Source: DASYSA01 sp036003885 (lineage in GTDB: Bacteria; Acidobacteriota; Blastocatellia; UBA7656). Taken from it: DNA of 20,505 bases. A program made the translations under genes and the position numbers. The notes under the pieces were generated by a model. That model saw only the letters and a program-made list of their open reading frames with translations. It made no database searches and had not been told where the DNA came from. Position 1 is the first letter of the stretch, and the number at the start of each line of letters is the position of its first letter. Shown here one piece after another: positions 1 to 6,406 of this stretch. Location of the stretch: contig DASYSA010000363.1 of NCBI GenBank assembly GCA_036003885.1, positions 1-20,505 on the forward strand, given 5' to 3'.

Positions 1-432
1 TATGTAGCCATTATCCGCGTCGACGAATTGAATCGAATACAGATCAAGGGCCGCAGGGCCTTTGCTATGGGAGTTATGAAGGCTCTTCACAAAACTGCGG
101 CCGCCGTCGGTGCTCACCAAAATGGTGCCGGCATCCCCTACGATCCAGACTCTGTCGCCGCGCGCGAAGACATCATTCAATGCGGCGTCTACCCCGAGGT
201 CCACTTCATTGAACGTGCGGGCGTCGTCATATGACCTCGCGATCAACCCGTGCTCGCCGACCACCCAGACCTCATCTCCGTTGTAAAAGACTGCGCTGAC
301 CGTGGCCTGCTTGCCGTTCTGCTTGATCGTGTGAGCCTGGGTCCATCCCTGTTGAGCCCCTGCAGTTGAAACAACGACGGCCAGTACGGCGGTCAAAGAA
401 AAACCTGGAATCAACGTGCGACTAAATTTCAT
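1..432 (-). CDS. Ycf48-like / BNR-repeat secreted protein, 3' part missing
   Basis: This is a partial gene: 144 codons are open to the window edge. Residues 1-26 form a signal peptide (MKFSRTLIPGF, a hydrophobic core, then STAGA before QQ), so export is expected. Two similar blocks follow about 40 residues apart: VWVVGEHGLIARSYDDARTF (55-74) and VWIVGDAGTILVSTDGGRSF (95-114). The second contains an Asp-box-like STDGGRSF. These are typical beta-propeller blades of the Ycf48/photosystem II assembly factor-like and BNR families. In non-phototrophs such proteins are usually uncharacterised, so a photosynthetic role should not be assumed. The start has GGAG about 9 bases upstream and lies one base past the stop of the upstream acyl-CoA ligase gene, which suggests translational coupling in one transcript. 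Confidence 0.8.
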   Translation of the reverse strand, partial: MKFSRTLIPGFSLTAVLAVVVSTAGAQQGWTQAHTIKQNGKQATVSAVFYNGDEVWVVGEHGLIARSYDDARTFNEVDLGVDAALNDVFARGDRVWIVGDAGTILVSTDGGRSFVKSLHNSHSKGPAALDLYSIQFVDADNGYI

Positions 433-433
433 C

Positions 434-1990
434 CTACTCTCCGCTTCGGCTCGATTGGCTTTCCGCTCTCAACTTGTACCGTTGGACCTTGCCGGTTGAA
501 GTGCGAGGCATCTCTTTTATGAACTCAATTTGCGAGGGCACCTTGTGCTGCGGAAGACTCGAGCCGACGAATTCCCGCAACTCCTGCTTAAGGTCCTTGC
601 TGCCCCCTTGATGTCGGATGACCACGTAAGCCTTTGCCGTTGCCAAGCCATCATTGTCAGTCACCGCAACAACGGCAGCTTCAACCACCGCCGGGTGCAG
701 AATCAATGCAGACTCAACCTCGATAGGCGAGACCCAAAGGCCGCGCACTTTGAAGCAGTCGTCGGATCGGCCGACGTGATAAAAGAAGCCTTCCGCGTCG
801 CAGCGGTAGATGTCTCCTGTCTTGACCCACCCGTCGTGTATAGTTTCCCGAGTCAGCTCTTCCCTCTTCCAATATCCCGCGGTTGCGCTTCCGCCTCTCA
901 CCCAAAGATGGCCCAGTTGTTCCGGCTCGACTTCGAGGCCGCTGTCATCGATCAGCCGCGCAGAGTAGCCCTCCACAACCGAGCCGCTCGAACCTGCGCG
1001 CGCGCTGCCCTGCCGGTTCGAGATGAAGATGTGAAGCATCTCGGTCGATCCGATGCCGTCGATGATCTCCAGGCCGAATGCTCGCTCCCAATCCTCGAAT
1101 ATTCTGCCCGGGAGAGCCTCGGCGGCCGAGACGCATAGCCTGAGTGAAGACGTGTCCAGCCTCCTGCCGGTGGTGTGGGATTCCAACAACCCGCGGTAGA
1201 CGGCAGGCACCCCGAAAAAGACCGTCGGCGACTGTTCCTCGAACAGCGTTGCGAGATACTCAGCAGTTGGCCGCGCCGTGTCGAGGAGCACTGTCGCTCC
1301 GGAGCCGAGCGGAAAAGAAAAGCTGTTGCCGAGTCCATATGCGAAGAACAGCCGCGACGCCGAGTAGAGCCGATCGACGGCCGAGAGTTGCAACACCGAG
1401 CGGGCGTAAGTGTCCACCGTGTATTCGACCGAGCCATGTCGATGCAAGACGCCTTTTGGCGCGCCTGTGCTCCCTGAGGTGTACAGCAGAATGGCTGGCG
1501 TGTCGCGCGTGGTGGCAGGAAATGAAGGCCGAGGGGCTACGTCGTCTTTGGGCTCAAGGAACTGTCGTTGGGCGGTATCGATTATCAGAGCGGAGCAGTG
1601 TTCAGAGACTCTGCCCTCACTCAAATTGATCTTCCACTCGAGCTCTTCTTCGGCGATGACCAGGCGCGCGCCCGAGTCTGAGAGTATGAACATCACTTCG
1701 TCAGGTGATAGGAAGGTGTTGATCGGTACGCCAATGGCTCCCACGGAAACCGTCGCCAGCATTGTGGCGATGAACTCAGGAGAATCGTAGAGCAGTAGTG
1801 CTACGCGATCACCCTCTTCGACCCCCGCGGCAAGAAGGTGTTCGGTCCAATAATCGACCTCTAGCCGCAACTCCAGGTAAGTAATGTGGCTGCCGCGAAA
1901 CTCAATGGCAGTTCGCGCGCCGATACTCGCGAGACGCTCGTCGCCAAGGAAATAATCAAAGAGATTGAAGTATGAAGGGATCAGCGACAT
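434..1990 (-). CDS. Benzoate-CoA ligase family / AMP-forming acyl-CoA synthetase
   Basis: The product is an ANL-superfamily adenylating enzyme of 518 residues that would convert an aromatic or other carboxylic acid to its CoA thioester using ATP. The AMP-binding P-loop YTSGSTGAPKG is at about 170-180. FFGVPAVYRGLL, GIGSTEMLHIFISN and the C-terminal GWVKTGDIY and PRTSTGKVQRYKL motifs all follow. The GSTEMLHIFISN and FFGVPAVYRGLL wording resembles benzoate-CoA ligases more than long-chain FadD; the substrate is inferred. The frame is open 38 codons further upstream to 2104, but that extension is translated heptad repeat. MSLIPSYFNLFDYF is the natural family-like start. This start has no Shine-Dalgarno; TATAAT lies 9 bases before the ATG. 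It is downstream of the MBL hydrolase and overlaps nothing. Confidence 0.88.
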   Translation of the reverse strand: MSLIPSYFNLFDYFLGDERLASIGARTAIEFRGSHITYLELRLEVDYWTEHLLAAGVEEGDRVALLLYDSPEFIATMLATVSVGAIGVPINTFLSPDEVMFILSDSGARLVIAEEELEWKINLSEGRVSEHCSALIIDTAQRQFLEPKDDVAPRPSFPATTRDTPAILLYTSGSTGAPKGVLHRHGSVEYTVDTYARSVLQLSAVDRLYSASRLFFAYGLGNSFSFPLGSGATVLLDTARPTAEYLATLFEEQSPTVFFGVPAVYRGLLESHTTGRRLDTSSLRLCVSAAEALPGRIFEDWERAFGLEIIDGIGSTEMLHIFISNRQGSARAGSSGSVVEGYSARLIDDSGLEVEPEQLGHLWVRGGSATAGYWKREELTRETIHDGWVKTGDIYRCDAEGFFYHVGRSDDCFKVRGLWVSPIEVESALILHPAVVEAAVVAVTDNDGLATAKAYVVIRHQGGSKDLKQELREFVGSSLPQHKVPSQIEFIKEMPRTSTGKVQRYKLRAESQSSRSGE

Positions 1991-1999
1991 CAGGACGCG

Positions 2000-2029
2000 A
2001 TTATAAGATAGGAAAATGCGAATTGCGAA
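2000..2029 (-). promoter_or_regulatory. Candidate promoter of the acyl-CoA ligase gene, -35 inside heptad repeat
   Basis: On the minus strand TTCGCA (2029-2024) is followed after 18 bases by a perfect TATAAT (2005-2000), then 9 bases to the ATG. No ribosome binding site precedes the ATG. A transcript starting 6-8 bases past the -10 would be leaderless or nearly so. The -35 lies in the GAATTGC repeat. The same geometry recurs at both GNAT genes at the right end of the window. Confidence 0.5.
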
Positions 2030-2061
2030 TTTCGAAATGCGAATCTCAAGATTCGCACAAT
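2013..2061. repeat. Heptad repeat hairpin, word GAATTGC/GAATTTC
   Basis: Seven consecutive 7-base units read AAAATGC, GAATTGC, GAATTTC, GAAATGC, GAATCTC, AAGATTC, GCACAAT. The array turns palindromic at GAATCTC/AAGATTC, so it can fold back on itself. It lies between the MBL gene and the acyl-CoA ligase and causes a spurious N-terminal extension of the ligase frame. It shares its word with the array at 20402-20450. Confidence 0.75.
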
Positions 2062-2105
2062 TATGGCTTCCCTCCGAAGAATCCTCCTTCCAAAACTTCA
2101 ACATT

Positions 2106-2140
2106 GAGGTCGCGTCTGGGAGGTCTGAGGTCGAGAGTCA
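2106..2140. repeat. Degenerate solo heptad array, word GAGGTCT
   Basis: Five units in 7-base phase read GAGGTCG, CGTCTGG, GAGGTCT, GAGGTCG, AGAGTCA. They sit just downstream of the MBL hydrolase stop codon. No inverted partner arm is visible nearby, unlike the other arrays, so this may be a decayed or half-formed member of the family. Confidence 0.45.
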
Positions 2141-2144
2141 ATCT

Positions 2145-3092
2145 TCATTTCGAGAGACGATAGACGTCCTGGCCCGATGTTCGCTCCACGACAAGCTTCG
2201 CTTCGTGTACCGCATAATCGAGATGAGCCACCGCCTCGGAAACTGCCAAAAAGCGGTGATAACCCTTCGCATTAGGGAACAACAGAAAGGACGCATCCCA
2301 ACCGGTTGTCCCCTCGGGCGGCAGGAGGGAGAGAAGCTTTGATTGCCTCGCTTGAGTCGCGCGGAACTGCCTCTGAAAATGCTCGTCGTAGTCGATCACA
2401 TCGTCCCCATGGCCGCCTTTTAGGGTTGTCGGCGCCATCTCCCTGATTCGCGCCAGGGACACCAGATACTCACCCAACGACTGAAATCGCTTAGACGAAT
2501 CGAACGGGTCGGGACTCAGAACCGGATTTGGGGTGATGTTCTTGAGCACCGTGTCCGAAGCAAACCACACTCGATTGCTCGCCCTCATCAGGCAGATGGA
2601 CCCTGGAGTGTGTCCCGGTGTGTGAACCACTCTCAGGCTTTCATGCTCGAAGACGATCTCGTCGTCGTCAGCGAGGAGTTCGACTCCGTCGAGAGCCTGC
2701 GCGAATCCGCTGAATTTCTGATAGCCGGCCTCCATGCGGGCAATGATCTCCCGTGGCACTCCGGCAGCCGCAAGCAACCCTCGATAAGCAACATAGTCGG
2801 TAAATGGCTGAACGGCGGGCGCGTCCCACGCATGGATGTAAGGCGTTGCTCCCGACTCCTCGACAACTATGCGCGCCAGTCCGTAGTGGTCTGCATGAGC
2901 GTGCGAGATGATGATTCTCTTGATATCCGCCAGTCTGTGTCCGAGACGTGACAGTCCGGTTCTGAGCGCTTCCAGGCTATCCGGGGTTCGGGGCCCGGCG
3001 TCGATCAAGGTGAGTGGGTCTTCCTGAATCAGATAGACGTTGACCGGACCGACGTAGAAAGGAGTGGGCACAACTATTTTGTGGATCTTCAT
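2145..3092 (-). CDS. MBL-fold metallo-hydrolase (LACTB2/glyoxalase II-like)
   Basis: The product is a 315-residue metallo-beta-lactamase-fold hydrolase. The metal-binding signature SHAHADH is at 63-69 (H64, H66, D68, H69). It is followed by the second histidine in VVHTPGHTPGS and the bridging aspartate in ASDTVL. The C-terminal part (about 240-300) resembles the winged-helix tail found on LACTB2-like members. The family hydrolyses thioesters, lactones, phosphodiesters or RNA; a thioesterase role would fit the acyl-CoA neighbours, but this is inference. The start MKIHKIVVPTPF matches the usual N-terminus of the family. No Shine-Dalgarno is visible: the heptad array at 3094 begins one base before the ATG, so how translation starts is unclear. 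The gene lies downstream of fadE on the same strand. Confidence 0.88.
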   Translation of the reverse strand: MKIHKIVVPTPFYVGPVNVYLIQEDPLTLIDAGPRTPDSLEALRTGLSRLGHRLADIKRIIISHAHADHYGLARIVVEESGATPYIHAWDAPAVQPFTDYVAYRGLLAAAGVPREIIARMEAGYQKFSGFAQALDGVELLADDDEIVFEHESLRVVHTPGHTPGSICLMRASNRVWFASDTVLKNITPNPVLSPDPFDSSKRFQSLGEYLVSLARIREMAPTTLKGGHGDDVIDYDEHFQRQFRATQARQSKLLSLLPPEGTTGWDASFLLFPNAKGYHRFLAVSEAVAHLDYAVHEAKLVVERTSGQDVYRLSK

Positions 3093-3093
3093 G

Positions 3094-3287
3094 CAGTGGT
3101 CAGTGGCCAGTGGCCAGTGGTCAGTTGTCAGCCATCCGTGGTCAGTGGTCCGTCGTAAGTTGTCCGTGGGCCGTGGTCAGTCGTCCGTTGTTAGAGGGAA
3201 AACGCCCAAAAGACTAACCCTCCGCAACTGACCACTGACCACTGACCACTGACCACTGACCACTGACAACTGACAACTGGCCACTAC
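3094..3287. repeat. Long heptad repeat hairpin, word CAGTGGT / ACCACTG
   Basis: The left arm (3094-3191) has 14 consecutive 7-base units: CAGTGGT, CAGTGGC (twice), CAGTGGT, CAGTTGT, CAGCCAT, CCGTGGT and more decayed copies. A 33-base spacer follows, then the right arm (3225-3287) of nine units including five identical CCACTGA. The arms are reverse complements. The right arm is nearly uniform and the left is degenerate. The last right-arm unit, CCACTAC, contains the fadE stop codon (TAG on the minus strand). The left arm starts one base upstream of the MBL start codon. Confidence 0.9.
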
Positions 3288-5071
3288 AGGTTGTAGCGGC
3301 CGGCTTCAATAAGTGAGTCGGCGATCCTGCGCCGAGCGGCAATCGTATTGACCGGGATGAAGCGGGTATATCGTTTCAACACCGCCAGCATGGTTCGCAG
3401 TTCATCGCCTTCGGACATCGCGGCCAGGGCGTTCTTTGCGAATTGCTCAATATGCCCGATAGCGTCGTTGGTGAAAGTGCGGGTTGCGTCGATCTGACTG
3501 CTGCAACTGGCCTCTCCGCGTGAAGCAATGAGTTTCTCAGTTCGCAGTATCGCGCTCTCGATCCCGTAGATCTGCATTATGATGTCGCTGGCAGCAGCCA
3601 ACACCTCTTGCTGCTCCTGAACCTTGTCGCGGTACTTCTGCGCCGCCGATCCCAGGACCGCGACCACGATCTTCTTGGCGTTGCTCAATGCTGTTCGCTC
3701 CGCAGCAAACACACCGTCGACCAGATCCTCAGAGAGTCCGGGGCTCAACATCTCATCCATCAGCTTCTTGGCGGCGGCAAAGATAGGCAGGTCGCCCTTC
3801 ATAGCCCGGCGCAGCATCTGGCCCGAAATTATCAGTCGATTGATCTCGTTAGTGCCTTCGTAAATGCGGCTGATTCGCGCGTCACGATAGGCCCGCTCGA
3901 CCGGGTAGTCCTTCGAATAGCCGTTGCCGCCAAAGACCTGGACCGCCTCGTCCGCGCAGTAGTCGAGGGTCTCGCTGCCGACAACCTTGAGGATCGAGCA
4001 CTCGACCGCATAGTCCTCGATGGCCTTGAGCGCTTCCGCGGGAATATCGCGATTGACCGTCGCCAGCGCGCCTTCGATCATTCCGACAGTGCGGTACATC
4101 ATACACTCGGAGACGTAAGCCAGAATCGCCATCTGCGCCAACTTGTGCTTGATCATTCCGAACGATGCAATGGGCACGCCGAACTGATGGCGTTGCTTAG
4201 CGTATTCGGTGGCGATACCGGTGAGCCGCTTCGACCCGGTTATCGCGCCAACGCCGAGTTTCAATCGGCCGATATTCAGAATGTTAAATGCGATCTTGTG
4301 CCCTTTGCCGATCTCGCCGAGCACATTCTCAACCGGAACGCGAGCCTCTTCCAGGTTGACCGCACAAGTCGACGATCCCAACAGCCCCATCTTGTGCTCT
4401 TCGGGCGCTACCGAGACGCCTGGGAAGGTGCGTTCGACGATAAACGCGGTGAATTTCTCGCCGTCGACTTTGGCAAAGACAATGAAGATATCCGCGAAGC
4501 CCGCGTTGGTGATCCACATTTTCTGGCCGGTGAGCAGGTAGTACTTGCCATCTTCGGAGAGCACGGCTTTGGTCTTCGCGCCAAGAGCATCCGAGCCGGA
4601 GCCGGATTCGGTCAGGGCATACGCGCCGACCAGTTCAGCCGTTCCGAGCCTCGGCAGATACTTTTTCTTCTGTTCCTCGGTGCCGAAGTAGACGATCGGC
4701 AGCGTGCCGATCGTTGTGTGCGCGCCGACCGAACCGGAGAACGACGCCTGTCCCGAGAGGTGCTCAGACGCCACCAGCGAGCTGAGCAGATCGAGTCCCG
4801 CCCCGCCGTACTTCTCCGGGATATCGATCGAGAGCAAACCAAGTTCCCCGGCTTTCGTAAGCAGGTCGCGTGTCACCTTATAGTTCTTGGACTCGATCTC
4901 CGCATCGAGCGGCAACACCTCTTTCTCGGTAAACTCTCGCGCAGTCTGTGCGATCATTCGATGTTCGTCGCTGAGGTCCTCGGGCGTAAAGACCTCGCGT
5001 GAGTCATGGTCTTCGAGAATGAAACTTCCGCCTTTTAATACTTTCGTCTGTTCTGCGACGGTGCTGGTCAT
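3284..5071 (-). CDS. fadE: Acyl-CoA dehydrogenase, FadE/VLCAD-like
   Basis: This FAD-dependent dehydrogenase makes the first oxidation of beta-oxidation, acyl-CoA to trans-2-enoyl-CoA, with electrons passed to ETF. At 595 residues it is longer than the ~380-residue short-chain enzymes. It matches the long form with an extra C-terminal domain (FadE of Bacillus, mammalian VLCAD). Visible signatures are YALTESGSGSD (151-161), the flavin-contacting WITNAG (186-191) and RISRIYEGTNEINR with catalytic Glu at about 405; QVFGGNGYSKDYPVERAYRDA precedes it. The C-terminal ~170 residues form the extra helical domain. AAGGAG lies 8 bases before the ATG. It starts 31 bases after the thiolase stop on the same strand, completing a fadN-fadA-fadE order. 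Its stop codon lies in a heptad unit. Confidence 0.95.
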   Translation of the reverse strand: MTSTVAEQTKVLKGGSFILEDHDSREVFTPEDLSDEHRMIAQTAREFTEKEVLPLDAEIESKNYKVTRDLLTKAGELGLLSIDIPEKYGGAGLDLLSSLVASEHLSGQASFSGSVGAHTTIGTLPIVYFGTEEQKKKYLPRLGTAELVGAYALTESGSGSDALGAKTKAVLSEDGKYYLLTGQKMWITNAGFADIFIVFAKVDGEKFTAFIVERTFPGVSVAPEEHKMGLLGSSTCAVNLEEARVPVENVLGEIGKGHKIAFNILNIGRLKLGVGAITGSKRLTGIATEYAKQRHQFGVPIASFGMIKHKLAQMAILAYVSECMMYRTVGMIEGALATVNRDIPAEALKAIEDYAVECSILKVVGSETLDYCADEAVQVFGGNGYSKDYPVERAYRDARISRIYEGTNEINRLIISGQMLRRAMKGDLPIFAAAKKLMDEMLSPGLSEDLVDGVFAAERTALSNAKKIVVAVLGSAAQKYRDKVQEQQEVLAAASDIIMQIYGIESAILRTEKLIASRGEASCSSQIDATRTFTNDAIGHIEQFAKNALAAMSEGDELRTMLAVLKRYTRFIPVNTIAARRRIADSLIEAGRYNL

Positions 5072-5102
5072 AGCAAATCTCCTTTATTCCCTCATTGCAT
5101 GA

Positions 5103-6284
5103 TTAATCTATAGATTCGAAGATGCCGGCCGCTCCCATTCCGCCGCCGACGCACATCGTTACCATCCCGTAGCGCGAGCCTCGCCGCCGCATCTCCTGCA
5201 GCAAGGTCGCCGTCAGTTTGGCGCCGGTGCACCCAAGCGGGTGGCCGAGCGCGATTGCCCCTCCGTTGACATTCAATCTGTCCTGGTCGATTCCAAGCTC
5301 CTTCACCACCGAAAGAGCCTGGGCGGCAAACGCCTCGTTGAGTTCAATCAGGTCGATCTGATCGAGCGTGAGCCCCGCTATCTTGAGCGCCTTGGGAATC
5401 GCGGCGACAGGGCCGATCCCCATCAGGTCAGGCGATACTCCTGCGACGGCGAAGGCTATCAAGCGCGCAAGCGGCTTCAGGCCGAGATCACGGGCCTGCT
5501 CCGAAGACATCACCACTGCGGCGGCCGCTCCGTCCGACATCTGCGACGAGTTTCCCGCAGTTACAGTTCCGCGAGCGTGAAATGCCGGCCTGAGTTTTCC
5601 GAGGGCTTCCCTCGACGTATCAGCCCGCGGTCCTTCGTCGGTATCGAATACCGACTCGAGCGCGACCGCTTTGCCCTTCGAGTCAAGCTCTACAGTCTTG
5701 ACTTTGAGCGGCACGATTTCGTCTTTAAACCGGCCGGCTGCTATGGCCGCGATCGCCTTTTGATGGCTGCGAAGCGAGAACTCATCGGCCTCTTCGCGCG
5801 AGATCGAATACTTCTGCGCGAGGTTTTCAGCCGTCAGGCCCATGTTCAAATAGAAGTCCGGCCAGGTTTCCACCAGGGTCGGATTGGGAACGATCTTGTG
5901 CCCGCCCATCGGGATCATGCTCATCGTTTCGGTGCCGCCGGCGATTATACAGCCGGACCAGCCGCACATGATGCGCTCTGCCGCAAACGCAATTGCCTGA
6001 AGGCCCGAAGAGCAGAAGCGATTGATCGTTGTTGCGGCCGCTTCCTTCGGAATCCCTCCAAGCCAGGACGCCTGTCGCGCGACGTTCATACCCTGTTCCG
6101 CTTCCGGCATCGCACAGCCAAGTATCACGTCTTCAATCATCTCCGGCTCAAGGCCTGGCGTGCTGTCAACGACGGCGCGAATAACTGCGCCGGCCATGTC
6201 GTCCGGTCGAGTGTCCTTCAGGGCGCCACGCGGCGCCTTCCCAACCGCGGTTCTCAGAGATTTGACTATTACTGCATCGGTCAT
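5103..6284 (-). CDS. fadA: Acetyl-CoA acyltransferase (3-ketoacyl-CoA thiolase)
   Basis: The product is a thiolase of 393 residues, the standard length, which cleaves 3-ketoacyl-CoA with CoA to give acetyl-CoA and a shortened acyl-CoA. The nucleophile Cys91 lies in NRFCSSGLQAI. His348 is in GGAIALGHPLGCTGAK, and the second catalytic Cys378 is in MCVGGGMGAAG. NEAFA (316-320) is also present, so all catalytic positions are intact. GGAG lies about 9 bases upstream of the ATG. It lies between fadN and fadE on the same strand, so the thiolase, the bifunctional hydratase/dehydrogenase and the dehydrogenase supply a full cycle. It is 31 bases from fadE but separated from fadN by a heptad hairpin. 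A biosynthetic acetyl-CoA acetyltransferase is less likely given this context. Confidence 0.95.
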   Translation of the reverse strand: MTDAVIVKSLRTAVGKAPRGALKDTRPDDMAGAVIRAVVDSTPGLEPEMIEDVILGCAMPEAEQGMNVARQASWLGGIPKEAAATTINRFCSSGLQAIAFAAERIMCGWSGCIIAGGTETMSMIPMGGHKIVPNPTLVETWPDFYLNMGLTAENLAQKYSISREEADEFSLRSHQKAIAAIAAGRFKDEIVPLKVKTVELDSKGKAVALESVFDTDEGPRADTSREALGKLRPAFHARGTVTAGNSSQMSDGAAAAVVMSSEQARDLGLKPLARLIAFAVAGVSPDLMGIGPVAAIPKALKIAGLTLDQIDLIELNEAFAAQALSVVKELGIDQDRLNVNGGAIALGHPLGCTGAKLTATLLQEMRRRGSRYGMVTMCVGGGMGAAGIFESID

Positions 6285-6303
6285 TGTGTTTCTCCATCAA
6301 ACC

Positions 6304-6401
6304 GTTTCGCGTGTCGCGTTCCGCGTTTCTCAGTTGCAGGTACCAGATCAGTAGGATCGACCAACTCCCAAATGAGAACGCGAAACGCGAAACGCGAAAC
6401 G
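6304..6401. repeat. Heptad repeat hairpin, word GTTTCGC / GCGAAAC
   Basis: The left arm (6304-6331) reads GTTTCGC, GTGTCGC, GTTCCGC, GTTTCTC. The right arm (6374-6401) reads GAGAACG then three identical CGAAACG units, which is the reverse complement of the left word. The loop is about 42 bases. It occupies the whole gap between fadN and fadA, ending six bases short of the fadN stop codon. Confidence 0.85.
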
Positions 6402-6406
6402 TTTTA

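Noticed and set aside
1..432. Photosystem II assembly role of the Ycf48-like protein
   Set aside because: No photosynthesis gene is in the window, and similar beta-propeller proteins are widespread in non-phototrophs.
1991..2104. N-terminal extension of the acyl-CoA ligase reading frame from an ATG at 2104
   Set aside because: The added 38 codons translate the heptad repeat and resemble no ligase N-terminus; MSLIPSYF at 1990 is a natural start next to a -10 box.
3094..3287. CRISPR array
   Set aside because: Units are 7 bases long and contiguous, without spacers, and no cas gene is present.
3608..5002. Long plus-strand open frame opposite fadE (464 codons)
   Set aside because: It is antisense to a fully conserved acyl-CoA dehydrogenase and shows no recognisable motif; long antisense frames are expected in GC-rich DNA.
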